This document shows positions 1 to 13,300 of a DNA stretch of 64,000 nucleotides, piece by piece. Under the pieces are notes generated by a model. The model was not told the origin of the DNA. It made no database searches and saw only the letters and a program-made list of their open reading frames with translations. Source of the stretch: Ryuthela nishihirai (Eukaryota; Arthropoda; Arachnida; Araneae; Heptathelidae); assembly GCA_038380435.1 (NCBI GenBank), contig JAWZYU010000017.1:21761283-21825282 (forward strand). Reading direction: 5' to 3'. Made by a program: the position numbers and the translations under genes. Each line of letters starts with the position of its first letter. The first letter of the stretch is position 1.

Positions 1-1185
1 TGCTCACATTTATATCCCCTTAGCGTTAAAACGGGCCAAAAATAACTTAATGAAACTTACCGTGGTTAAATTATGACAATGGGAGATTAAAACACAAATA
101 AATTTCAATATTTTTACAATTAACTTCTTTTATTCAATCTGGGGTCTGAAGAGTTTTTAATAATTTTCCAACTTTAAAGTGATTTTTTGCATAAAAGGAA
201 TTAAATCACTGGAATAGTTTTTAAATGGAAGCACAGAGTTCATTGAAAAAACAAAAATACATTCTTCTGATTCTCTCTTTCTTAAGATTTAAAGTGAAAA
301 AAAAATACGTTAACCAAAATGAACTTTGATACCTAAAAAACCTCAAACAATTGTTGTTTGCGAGTAATAATGCACTTTATTACAAATGATACGACAATAT
401 CTTAAGTTTCATCACATTATTTAAATAACCTCATTATCTCTTATAATTCAAGATGTATGTCTAATGACACATATCCTCTACCTTTCTGGTTCATTCTAGA
501 TAACTTCAGAAGCCTATAAAATTCATGAAAGGTTTGTTGCAAAAAATTACATATTTCTAAACACTAGACAGTCTTTTACTTTAGCTATTAGGAAATAAAT
601 ATATAAAAAAAATTATGATGCCTTGTTGAAATCTTATGGAATGACCCATAGGTATTAAAGAAATTACAATTTCTACTAGTCATTTCTTCCATACATCAAA
701 ATATGGTCATTGAAGTGTTATAATAAAATAGATAGTAATTAATATTAAAAAATACTGCCTATTAAGTATGCTTTCATTGATGCACTTTTTTTTACACATC
801 TAAATTTCAATACGTTAGACGAAGGTATATAAAAATTACAGTGAATATATAAATTTTTTATTTTATGTTTGATTTCATAATTAAACATGATTACAAAAGT
901 TCCCTATGAGGGAAGTACATAATGTATCTGCTCTGGCAGTGTGCCACAGCATCATCACCTTCAATCCAAGAAAAACACTTTACAAAGAGATTCCATAACC
1001 CTGTGTTGCTGAACCAATCTCATCCTCTGATTCTCAAATGTTCCTATTAAACAAATATATTTTTTAAAGTCTTTGTTTTCAAAATCCATCTAAAGGTAAT
1101 AATAAAAGATTCTGAAATTAAGACATTGACACAATGCATTTTCCTTCTTCACTATTGTCCATTAACGTCTATGAATGGCTAGGTA
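1..1185 (-). other. Probable TBC1D22 3' UTR and downstream DNA
   Basis: AT-rich sequence directly after the stop codon in the gene's direction. Several AATAAA-type hexamers occur on the minus strand (for example near 855-862, 375 and 128), so the poly(A) site cannot be fixed by eye. No other coding sequence was seen. Confidence 0.5.
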
Positions 1186-1323
1186 TCACTTTTGCTTTGG
1201 TAGTAAATGATTTGGTGCATCAGCAAACATAAATTTTAATCTGTATGCTTCTGCAACTAAAAGGCTTATTTCCTCGTTGCCCCAGTGCAAAGTAGGTAGA
1301 TTCTGCAACATTAACATCAGGCC
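1186..1323 (-). CDS. TBC1D22: TBC1D22 terminal exon with stop codon
   Basis: The acceptor is TTCCTAG. It encodes [20 protein letters not shown] to [16 protein letters not shown] and stops with TGA at 1186-1188. The C-terminus agrees with vertebrate FADAPNHY(R/K)(R/K) but runs a few residues further. Confidence 0.95.
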   Translation of the reverse strand, partial: GLMLMLQNLPTLHWGNEEISLLVAEAYRLKFMFADAPNHLLPKQK

Positions 1324-4300
1324 CTAGGAAAACAGATATACATTACTTTATTTACCTATATCATGCCTAGTTTTTAATATAATACTTATTAATAGGTTCA
1401 ACTGCAAACAAACTACTCAAAATTCATTATTATTCAATCACTTAAATGGCAAAATAAATTATAAATAAAAAATAAATACCCCCTCAAGCAGCTGCTTGCC
1501 ACAGAGGTCTGACAGGAGCCTGTCAGTTTATATGCCAAAGTAGTAGGTCTCTGGTTAATACGGGGTGGGGAGTGGGTCCCGAAGGACCCACTCCCCATGG
1601 GGAAAGCACGTGCTCCGTCTCACGACACTACACGTGCATAGCAACTAGAGGCTTGGAAATAGAAGGTGAAGTCTGTCTCAGGGGAGACCAGTAGGGACTT
1701 GGAGTGTGGGTGGTGTTAAAGGGGGTGCTGAGTGCAGCCCGGGAAGGTAGGAAAATAAGTCCAAGAGAGACAGCAGCCACGGACCTCAAAGGAGAGAGTC
1801 CCGAAGCTGGCAGACAAGCCAGCCTATGTCCCTCAAGTGTGCCCTGACACGGGCACTCTCAATGGACACTGAGACCAGTTCGCCTGCTACCTCATCGATC
1901 GCTTGGGAGTCCCTGAGTTCGTTAGCGAACCCTTCTGTGATCGGACACCTGAGGATATAGTGCCCGACATCTGCATCTGTGAGGATGGCAGGACCTCGCA
2001 GAAAAACAACACACACAACCATGCCTTACCCGGGGCTCGAACCCAGGTCCCTTAGATCAGTAGCCAAGCGTGCTAACCACTCGGCCATGGGAAGGCGTAA
2101 ATAAATTATATATAAATAATTTAAATACAAAAAGAGAAAACTTTTTTTTCACTGTTTAACTTGAAGTTCTTAATTAACCTCTATTATCTCTATCAATATG
2201 CCACATTGCTACTCCAGCATCAAGCTAGAGACTCATAGCTGTAATCAGTCCAATGGTATGCAATTTAAATTCATTTTCATGATTACGTTCAGTGTTTCTT
2301 GTTCCATGCAAGTATGGACGAACTTCAGTGAGAGCATAACCTAAGCCCAAACTTTAGCTAAAAAAAACAGCCTCTCACTTTCTTAAAGGGTGAATCTATA
2401 AATATATCACATCAACTTCTTTCTCAAGAAGAGGACTGTTTTTTACATATGTTTGAAGTGGGTGTCAGAAAACATCTGATTTCCTGGTTTGTGGTTTCAT
2501 TTCCATTGCATTTTCAGTCTTATTTCTTATTACTTTTGCTTAAAGTGCTTGTGTGTGTGTGTGTGGGGGGGGGGGGGGAATAATGAAAATAAATTTGTAA
2601 GAGAAAAAGGGAAATGAAAAAAATCTACTCATCCCCTGCAAACGTCAATCTTTAAGGGGGAAAAAAATTAACAAGACTCCATTATTGAAAACATTAAACT
2701 GGATGGAAAATAAATCCCTACCAAAACAATAAAAATATAAAAATAAAAGCCATTTCTGTGAAGATTTAAACAAAACATTTCCTTTCAGTAACTCTACAAC
2801 ATACTTTGAACTTTAGATGACAGAAGCCAGCAGATTTCAGAAAACAACAGAATGAGCCATGCTAAAACCTCCCTTCCTTTGTATCCTCTTCCCTCCTTTT
2901 GCCCACTGTGCCTTTGAAATTTTCCTTTTTCATGTTAACACTCTTTGCCGAGAACTTTCCTTTCTTAACTTTGAACAGGGAATAGAGGGCTCAGTACGCC
3001 AAAACTTTCCTTCATTCTGCTGATTTAATCTATCTGTTTTTCAGTTATCCTCGGGTATAATGTAGTCGTCACAGATGGGAGGATGGACAATTTATCAAAT
3101 CCTGTATTATCTAATATATATATAGACGATGTGAGTGAGTGACTGATAGGTGACAGGGATCACGTTAATTCTATGATGCAGAAATGGTAGAGCTCTGAAA
3201 ATTTGCACCTAGGGGTAATTCGGATCTTAGATCTTGGGAAAAATTGGAACCTCTGATGTGTCTTTCAAGGTCAAATAGAAATCAAACCTTGATCTATGAG
3301 GCTAGAAACATGAAAATTGGTCTCTGGGGGGTGTTTTATGCTGTAGATGTCAGAAAGGTTACAAAATTTCAGATACGAAGGGTCCTTTGACATCAAAAGT
3401 CAAATCGATTTATTCTAGAGAGTTAAAAATTGGTATTTTGGGTCATAGATCTTGAAAATGTTGTGGTATTTTGGTTCAATCAAAGATCAAATATAGAATA
3501 TCAAGAATCAAAGATCAAAAATAGAGATCAAAGATCAAATACAGATCAATTAGTGCTAGAGGGTTAAACATTGGTGCCTAGGGGTATTTTGAGTCGATCT
3601 CAGCAATTTTGTCAAATTTTGTATGTGACAGGTACTTTGAGGTCAAAGGTCAAATTTCGATGTACCTATGCTGGAGAGCTAAAACTTGGTGATAGGGCTA
3701 TTTCAGGCAGTAAAACTAAGAATTGGGAGGAATTTTTAGATCTGGTGTCACAACCAAGATCAAATAGGGGTCAGAGTGATGGTCTAAAAATCAAGGTGTT
3801 GAAGGCACCATTTGATTGCTAGTATATTATTATGGTCTGTAAATGGTAACTAGGCATAAACTGGAAGGAGAGCTGTGTACCAATCCCTAGTGATGATGCA
3901 CAGAACCGGCCAGGTCTAGCACCTAATGTCCGACCCCGCCTTCTCGTGGTGCAGGCCATTAGTACCTTTCAAAAGAGTTATTCCCTTTTGGAAGGGAATG
4001 GAATGGGAGGGCTGTCAGTTCAGTATGGCCTACTGATCTGGTCATCTATGGCCACTTTCTTTTTTTTACAACCCTGCTGAGGAGTGGTCAACTTCACAGG
4101 GTCCTGGTGCTGACCATTTATACCTATTAGACTGGACTTGTTTATGGATTTGAGCTTGATTATGGATCCTGGACTTGCTGCACTGGTGGGCCTCTGTTGA
4201 GGGAGAATCTGCCGCTGTGTTTTCTGTTTGCTTCTGGGTTGCCAGCCCTAAGTGAACATAGGCATGGGATACCTTATATCAGCTAGTGGATAATCCTAAT

Positions 4301-7300
4301 CAGAGGCCATCGCAGGTACCTGAACCTTACTTAGCTAGTTGGGCATCGTCAAGCCTAAACTGGAGTAATGTGTCTCAGGCAGGCCATATGGCTCTTGAAA
4401 AAGTCCACTTGAAAAGATGGTGCCTGAAGTTCCTACTAGCATCGGTGAATTCAGACTTTAGCGGAGGAGGAGCAGGTCTTTGCCCCATGCCTGCGATCAG
4501 GGGGCTGTTTGATATTGTTGGCCCTACCTATCTCAATAAACCTAGTTTCTTTAAAAATCCTACTAATCATTTTCTCTCTGCAGGAACGTGAGGACATTAT
4601 ATAGAGATTATTCTCTTGATGTCCTCATACAGGAATTCCAGCGATATAACCTATATATTCTAGGCTTGCAAGAGACCAGATGGAGAGGTAAAGGTGAGAT
4701 ACTTAAAAATAACTTTAAATTTCTCTTTACAGGGAGGGAGGATGGAAAGCACTACCAAGGCGTGGGTCTGCTGCTCAGCAGACATGCTAGTGATGCTCTT
4801 CTAGGATATGAGTGCATTAATGAAAGGTTTCTTACAGCAAAATTTCAGACAAACATTAAAGACTTGAATGTTATCTGCGGTTATGCCCCCACTGAGGATG
4901 CCGATGAGGATGAGAAAGATAGGTTTTACGAACAACTTCAGGATATTTTGAATTCTATCAAGAAAGGAGATATTACCCTTGTTCTAGGTGACTTCAATGC
5001 CAAAGTTGGTACTGACTCTGACCTTTGGGGAGGGGTGATAGGCCCTTTTGGTATTGGTAGCTGCAATGGCAATGGGCAATGTCTCCTACAGGTAAGTAAA
5101 CTCAATGGTTTCAGAATAACTAACAATTATTACAAATATCGCAACATACATAAGTACACATGGGTTTCACCTGATGGGCTGCATAAGAATATGATTGATT
5201 ATATATTAATTAACAGCAAATGGGCTAGTTCTGTTAGGAATACCAGTGCATAATGGGGTTGAAATTGGATCTGACCAATATTTTGTTAAAAGTGTCTTGC
5301 AACTTAAACTTAAAAAGTGTTGTGCCAAGGTTAAAAAATTTACCCTTAATACTGAAGCTCTGAAAGACCCAGTTATAGCTAAAGCTTACCATGATAGGTT
5401 ACTTAGTCATTATGACAGTCATGGTTTGCTTAATACTGAAGTTGAGGAAGAATGGGGCCATTTTAAACAGACTTTTTTGGAAACTAACAGTACTCTTTTA
5501 GGAAAAAAGGAGCAGAGGAGGCAGAATTATGTGAGTGATAAGGCACTTGAGCTTATTTCAGAAAGAAGGAACTGAAGGAATGTCCTTAATCAGTACCCTA
5601 CTAGTCTTAATAGAAAGCATTACAGAGAGCTTAATAAACATGTAAAGGATCAGTTAGCAGCTGATAAGAATCTTTGGCTTGATGGCTTGGCTGACAAAGC
5701 AGAGGAAGCAGTTAGGCAGCACAACAGCAGAGAACTGTACCAGATAGTTAATGTTTTATGTGGTAGAAAAAGGACAGGTATACAGGGATTGAAGGATAAA
5801 CAAGGTAAGGTTATAGAAGGTGAGGATTCTGTCATGGCTAGGTGGGCTGAGCATTTCAGTGATGTCAACAATGTGGTTAGTTCTACTCCCATTGTTTGTA
5901 ATGATGATAGATGCATTGGTGGCTTTAATGTTGGCCCTATAACACAATCTGAAGTTATTTTGGCTATTTCTAAACTTAATCCTCCGGGGTAGATGAAATT
6001 ACTACAGAAATGCTTAGAGCTGGGAATGTTTCGGGTACCACTTGGATGATTAAAATTTTGAGTATCTTTTATGATAAAGGCATGGTTCCTAAAGATTTTA
6101 CCAGAGCTATTATTATCCCTATTTTAAAAAAAGGTGATCACAGTTCTTGTGATAACTATAGGGGTGTCAGCCTACTCTGTTCGAGGTAAAGTTCTTTGCA
6201 TGATTGTGCTTAATAGAATTAAGAATCTGGTTGACAGGCAATTGCGTGATGAGCAATGTGGATTCAGAAGTGGTAGGAGATGTGTAGATCAGAGATTTTC
6301 ACTTAGGCAGATTCTTGAGAAATGTTTAGAGTTTCAGAAACCTTTGGTTGCCAGCTTTGTTAATTTCAAAAAGGCTTTTGACTCTGCTGATCGACATAAT
6401 TTGTGGTTGATTGTGAGATCATATGGTATACCAGACAAGTTAGTTAACATAACGAAAGCTCTCTATAATAACACTAAATAAGGCTTGTAGCAATTGGTTT
6501 AGCATTACTTCTGGTGTTCGACAAGGGTGCATTTTGTCTCCTTTTCTCTTTAGTTTGGTTATTGATTACGTTATGCGAAATTCATTGCAAGGGAAAGATT
6601 TTGGCCTTAAATGGTCGAGATACTAAAATTTCTGATTTAGATTATGCTGATGATTTAGCCCTTTTGGCAAATGATGTTGATGAGATGAACTCTTTCATTC
6701 GAGCTGTTGATGAGACTGGTAGTAGAGTAGGTTTGGTTATAAACAGAGAGAAAACTAAAGTGATGAAAATTAGTCAGGCAGGTTGTGATTCAGTTCATCT
6801 GAATGGTTGCAATCTCGAGCAGGTGTCACAGTTTAATTACCTTGGGAGCTATTAACAGATACTGGTGATAGGCAGCATGAGATTAACAGACGAATAGGGA
6901 TTGCTGCCGGGACTTTTAAGAATCTATGGAGATTGCGGAGAAATAGGCGTATACACCTAAAGACTAAAATTAGACTGTATAATAGTTTGGTTCTTTCTAG
7001 GGTTAGTTATGGTAGTGAAACTTGGACGCTGTGTAAACAAGATAACAGGAAACTAGATGCTTTTGATTCTAGATGCTTATGTAGTATCTTGGGTATTAGG
7101 TGGTTCAACTTTGTAACTAGTGATGAGGTTAGGCAAAGGAGTCTGCAACCTCCTTTAAGCAGCATATTGTGCAGAGAGAGACTCCGCTGGTTTGGCCATG
7201 TTGTCCGTATGGATAATTATAGATTGGCGAATAGGGTTATGAACAGTTTGCCTAGAGGCCTCAGAAGGAGGGGGAGACCTAGGATGCGGTGGGCAGACAA

Positions 7301-10300
7301 TGTCAAACAGGACCTTGTTAGAATTGGTGTGCAGTGGCCAGATGCAGCAGATGTAGCTCAGGACAGATATGCTTGGAGAATTAAACTGCACGGTGTGGTT
7401 GGACTTCCGTAGCCCATGGCTGCTTGAGGATGATGATGATGATATTATTAATATAATTAAATAAATAATAAATAAATACCCCCTCAAGCAGCTGCTTGCC
7501 ACAGAGGTCTGACAGGAGCCTGTCAGTTTATATGCCACAGTAGGTCTGAGAGGTCTGAGAGGATGGCAGGACCTCAGCAGAAAAATGACACACACATCCA
7601 TGCCTAATCCGGGAATCGAACCCTGGTCCCTCAGAATAGTAGCTAAGCGTGCTAACCACTCGGCCATGGTTACTACTCCAAAATTTAATTGTTGGACAGC
7701 CTTAAAAATTTTCGAATTTTTATATTACTAACTTCTGACAGAATCGTTTTCTATTAATTTTTCATCAGATGATATACTAATCATAAGGAATGAGCATAAT
7801 GCTTGTAAAGTTGAGGTAATGATAGAGTAGCCAGACATCCCCGTATATGAGATATCCTGTATTTTACTTGCCTGTCTGATTTTCATTGAAGCTTTATATA
7901 TTTCAATTAATTCGGTTGCAAACATTTTAAAGTGATTCAGAATTAATAGAAGTTCAATGCAATAACAATCAAGTCAAACTAAATGAATTTTTATCAGTAT
8001 TAACTTATTACATGGGGTGTGAGTACTAACACTAACACCTTGTGCCTTGAATGCATTACACAGTACAACTTTTTACAATATATTGCCACATTAAGTCATT
8101 TTTTTTCGAGGGGTTAATCACATTGCAATTATGCTTTAGTTACTTAGCATAGCTTAGTTGTAGGTTTTTATTCATTTTTGTGGGAAAGTTAATGTATTAC
8201 AAGGGACAACCTTAAGTGTTTTGGGTGACTAGCAATACTTTTGAGAGCATGTCATTTAGTTTCATGTTATTTTAGCTACTTACCTTTTAAATATTTTTAC
8301 TACAGTCAGCTTTATATTGCTTTTAGCTGCTTTAGTAGCTTACTGATTTAATATGTTAATTAAATTATATATATTGAAATTAAACTGTTTATAGTGGTTA
8401 GCACACTTGGCTATTGATCTAAGGGACCTGGGTTTGAGCCCTGGGTAAGGCATGGACGTTTGTGTTGTTTTTCTGCCGAGGTCCCGCCATCCTCTCAGAC
8501 CTACTGTAGTGTATAAAACTGACAGGCTCCTGTCAGACCTCTGTGGCAAGCAGCTGCTTGAAAGAGTATTTATTTATTTATTTTTTATCTGACACCTTAT
8601 CATTTTCTATAATGTGTTCCATTCCAAGTTTCCTTTTGCAATTGTACAAATATGGGACATGACTTGTAATATCATGAATCTGGAAACCCTAGGTAAAGGG
8701 TGAAAATGCTTAATTGAAAATACTATAAATTGTAATATCCTTCCTGGTATAGTGGTTAGCGAATCTGACTAGGTCAGTGGGTATACTTGTGTGAATGTTT
8801 GTGTAAAACTTGTTGTAAATGCTGCATAGCTTTTTTCCTTTTTAATTGAGACCAGAAAATTCAAAACCTACTTGAAAATCTTTCTCTTGGAGAAGCTCTT
8901 TGGACCAGTGAGTAAGGAATGCTGCACACACATACAGATGGAAAGTGGAAAAGCCATCTGGTTCAGACTGTAAGATCAAAAGAGAAAAGGAACTATTCTT
9001 TTGCAAATCATCATTTTAAGAAAACAACATAAATACTACAGAATAACTTACTAGCTGATATTTTGTTTTAATATATAAACTACCTTCTGATAAATCAGGA
9101 ACCTTATCAACTTAAATGTAGAAGAATATTAGTACTCCTATTATTTAAACACTGTAGATAAGGTTGTACAAAGTAAGTGATACATGAAATATAGCATGAA
9201 TCTTATCAGTTTAAAAGCAAACACTAATATTTGGTATTCTCTACCAATATGTGCCTTTGAAATTACTCTTATCATTTATAAGAATGAAGATTTTCAGTGT
9301 AGTAATAAAATCTTGAGATCTTCACAAGTTTTCAGAAACTGAACATTCCCAGGAGTTAAAGTGCAAACTACTAGTTTTGTTTACTGAATTACTGTGGCAA
9401 TGTTAATCAAAAATTAATCCAAACATAAGTCATCATTTGTAGAAAGCATATTTGCTTAAATAGTTCATAAATACTAACATTTCTCAGTAGATTATTTTTT
9501 TTTTCAAAAACAGAATTCAGTTATTAAAAGTTTATTTCCACTATTCAACAAGTCTACTTATCTCAATATATTAATTTGCAATGATTTTAAACAAAACAAA
9601 TAAAGTTGATAATAAAACTTATTTCGTGCAATATTAAATATAACAACCTAGATAAGCGAATGTTTTTTGGGCTGTTTATATTATACTAAATGTAGTCTAA
9701 TGTGTTGAAAATAAAGTATTTTGATTGATAAAAATATTAGAAATTAGCATTTAGCTTTATGAACTAGAAATTAGCATTAAGCTTTATGTAAGGTAACAAT
9801 ACAATTAATGATTGCAATGTGTGAGGGGGGGGGGATAATAAAATAACTGGATTATAGGAGTCAAAGAAAAATTACAGATTTAGCTTTCAAATGTTCACTG
9901 CATCCAAAGAGGTGAAAATATATAAAAGTGGCTACAGAAGAATAGATCTATGAGCCTAAAATTATCTCTTTGTAACTGTGTCCATTGAACAATGCAAGGT
10001 ATTTTTACTATCATCCTACTACTGTTCAACACAGTCTCTGCAAAGACAGACATTTATATCATGAGAGGAGTTTTTCTATTCCTCGTCAGGCCATGTCCTT
10101 TTCAGTCAACCATCATTTCACTGCTGTTCTGAATGATGTTGATGACTATTCCATGTGACAGATTCATGTTGTAGTTCCCTCACTATCCTAGTTATTGTGA
10201 ATTGCATTTTTCACAAGTTCACAGTTATGAGTCTGCTGTTCCTTTCACAATCCTCTGTCTGACACTCTCACCACAAAACCATTCTCTTGGGGTTTAACAA

Positions 10301-13300
10301 TGTATGTGCATATTACAAAGTGATAACAACGTGGAAGCAACATTGTAATAAAAGTTTAGTGAAAAGGACACGTCTTCTTATCAGCAAGAAATAGCAAAAC
10401 TCATCACATGATATAGGTGTCTCAATCACTTAAGAGAATTCGTTTAAAAGTAGTGGGATGGCAGTAGAATTACTTTGCACTGTTCATATTAGAAACTGTA
10501 ATAAAAGACCTCAAAATGTATGCCTTGCAAACTTACTTTCTGACTGACCCTCATATATACACTGAGGTCAGTGAATATTACTTGCAAAACAACTGTTGCA
10601 TATTAGTTGATTTCGATCAGATTGTTGGGAATAAACTTGAGCATTCATTAAACATTAACCTGATTAGCAATAAATGAAAAAGCCTTAGTGGCATAGTAAC
10701 ACCAGGATATTTTAAGTTCAACACAAAATCAGCCAGGTTCAAATTCTAAGTGATATTATGAATGTGTCTTTGTAAAAGCAAGCTTATATAAATTACAAAG
10801 GACTTTTTGGTTTATTATTCCTAAGGGTATATAGCAAATAAATAACCTGAAAACCAATGCAGAGAGTGAAATATACACTTTAAATGCATACCAGATATGT
10901 ATCCCACAAACGAATGGTACAGCTTAGAGGCAGTTCCCTCATTAGAAGGTTGTTCATCCACCTGAATGAGAATTGCAGGTATTCAACTGAATGCTTTCGT
11001 AAATGCTTATGTAAGGGAGCTAGAAGTATAAAATTCAGTTAATTATCTGGGAAAAAAAAGGGTGATTTAAAACAGATCAACACAGGTCACATTTACAAAA
11101 AAACATACTGAAAAATACTACAACCTGTAGAAGCATATTTATGTATATTGTACTGGCAAAGGGAATTTTTTAACATATTTTTTCTCTGATCATTTGCCAC
11201 CACTTAACCATCAGCTCCACCAGTTTATTTGCTAAATTAATTTGAATATATGCATTACTTGAGCATCTTTATAAATCCTAAAAATTTTCTTAAAAAGGTG
11301 AATAATTAAATATATCCTTGTTAAAAGCAGCATAAACTGATTAAAAACAAATATTATGTGGCAGTAAATATAAAAAAAACCCTGATAACACTGCATAAAT
11401 TTTTATAAAAGTTTTTATTTTTGCGAAACTAAAAAGAGAAACACTTTTAACAACTACAAAAACACATCAAAAGCTTTTAATCACTCTCTTTCTTATGTCA
11501 AATTTCTGCACCCTCTCAATGGATTAATGTTAAAACTGTGACTAGAGTGATGTAACGTAGACTAGACCTGATGCCCAGCATTTTGTCTCAGTCAGTCCTA
11601 GTAATATTTTGCACCTATGACTTTTCACCCATATGATGTTTTGTCCCAAGGTTACTATTTTCATCTGATCCAATTGATAATTTCAAGATTTGATAAAATC
11701 TTATTTATATGTTGGTACTGCAACATGCAGTTTTTACTGTTTTAAACATTCACTTTGAATGCTCAAAAACATTAAAAGCAAGAATATGATTAGGAAATAT
11801 AGTTCTAATGAATTGAAAAATTCTTATAAACTACAAAATTGGTTAAAAAAATTCTGAGTTGAGTAAAACCTCATACATTTGTAGCTTAATAATTCATCTT
11901 TTAATTAACCCATAACTAGTGAGGTGAAATTTTTGTAATACTAACAGTGAAATGTGATCTCCCAGACCACTCTCTATATTATAAAACTCAAACAAATATT
12001 TAAATAAAACATTTATTTTATAGTAAGAGTGTCAATGAAATATACACTGCTTGACATAAAAAATGCCACACCAGGAAATATTTGTCAGAGCACCATGCAA
12101 ATAGGTGGGTATGTGTCGACAGTCAAGTTATGGAAATGAGTGTAGTTGTGAACCAACCACATGATAGGTGAATGGCTCGGCATAGCTAAGTTATGTTGTC
12201 CTCACCTGGTCATGTGGACACTGCATCAGAGTGATCTCGGTGGCAAAAGCTCTTGTAAGGAGTGAGAATGCCTGGGCAACATCATTAGGAATCCTACATC
12301 ACACACATACCTTTACCAGAGGCTTCATCATAGGGTTACGTACTGCTGGTTGGTCCCTGCATCACATCACGGCAGAAACACATCAGGATGTAACAACTGT
12401 CAGCTGAATTTGGCAACAGTGGTTGGAGGAAAGTAACGCATGTCGTCGTAGTGGGACTGGTGCATGTAGGTAGACATCTGAATGCCTCGATTGCCGTATT
12501 TGGCGGAAAGACATAGCAGTCCCACAATCCACAGCAGACAACATTCGAAATGTACAGGCAGCTACAGATATCCTCAAGTCAACACAGACTGTGAATCACT
12601 GATTGGCTGAGGCAGGGTTGTGTTCTCGCCAACTATTGTGATGACTGCTACTCACTGCAGAACACTGTCACACAAGGTTGCAGTGATGCTGTACCAGACA
12701 TGCTTGGTGGGATTAATGGAACCATGTTGTATTCAGTGACAAGTCTTGCTTCTGTCTCAGTGCTGATGATTACCAATTGAGAGTCTGGAGACAAGGTCAC
12801 CGGGATGATTTTCCTGCCATTCACGAGCGTTATAAGGCTCCTCAGCTTGGTGCCATTGGTTGGGGGGGGGGAGGCTATCAGTTTCAACAGCCATTCACTG
12901 CTCGTACACATAATGGCTACAATAACAGCACAATGATAAATAGCCTGTTTCATTGTCATATCTCCATGGTGTCACTGATGCCCAGTTTCAACATGATAAT
13001 ACCCACCTGCACGCTGTCAACATCAGCAGACATTACCTACTAGGTGTCCAGGTGCTGTGTAATCCCCAGACTTCTCCTCAATAGAGAATGTATGGGACAT
13101 CATTGGCAGATGACTTCATGCCTCTGCACAACCCCCTCACAATGTCAATGAATTATGGACACAGGTCAACAATGCATGGTCCACGATACCTCAGCACAGC
13201 ATTCGGGAACTTTTCCATTCAATGCCACGCAGTGTTGTCGAATGTATAGTCCACCATGGTGGTCAAACAACCTACTGACTCAGGCCACATTATACTGTCT

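Larger units (their letters stand above)
3833..7441 (+). mobile_element. Non-LTR retrotransposon (LINE), near full-length copy 1
   Basis: About 3.6 kb. It has the same 5' start (GGTCTGTAAATGG) as copy 2 at 47610, an APE-type endonuclease, a reverse transcriptase and a 3' end in (GAT)n. ATATTATTA occurs at 3824-3832 and again at 7442-7450, fitting a 9-bp target duplication. The frame is broken by several shifts and stops. The conserved C-terminal block ([20 protein letters not shown], then [15 protein letters not shown]) resembles RTE-like LINEs; the clade is inferred. Confidence 0.85.

Noticed and set aside
1786..2022. 78-codon minus-strand frame
   Set aside because: It runs from the SINE A extra part into the tRNA-like head; it is repeat sequence without protein similarity.
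7155..7667. 170-codon minus-strand frame
   Set aside because: Antisense of the LINE C-terminus joined to SINE A and a (GAT)n run; a shadow.
8392..8470. tRNA gene
   Set aside because: A and B boxes are present but the sequence continues into the SINE body and recurs at several places; it is a SINE head. The same applies to family B and C heads.
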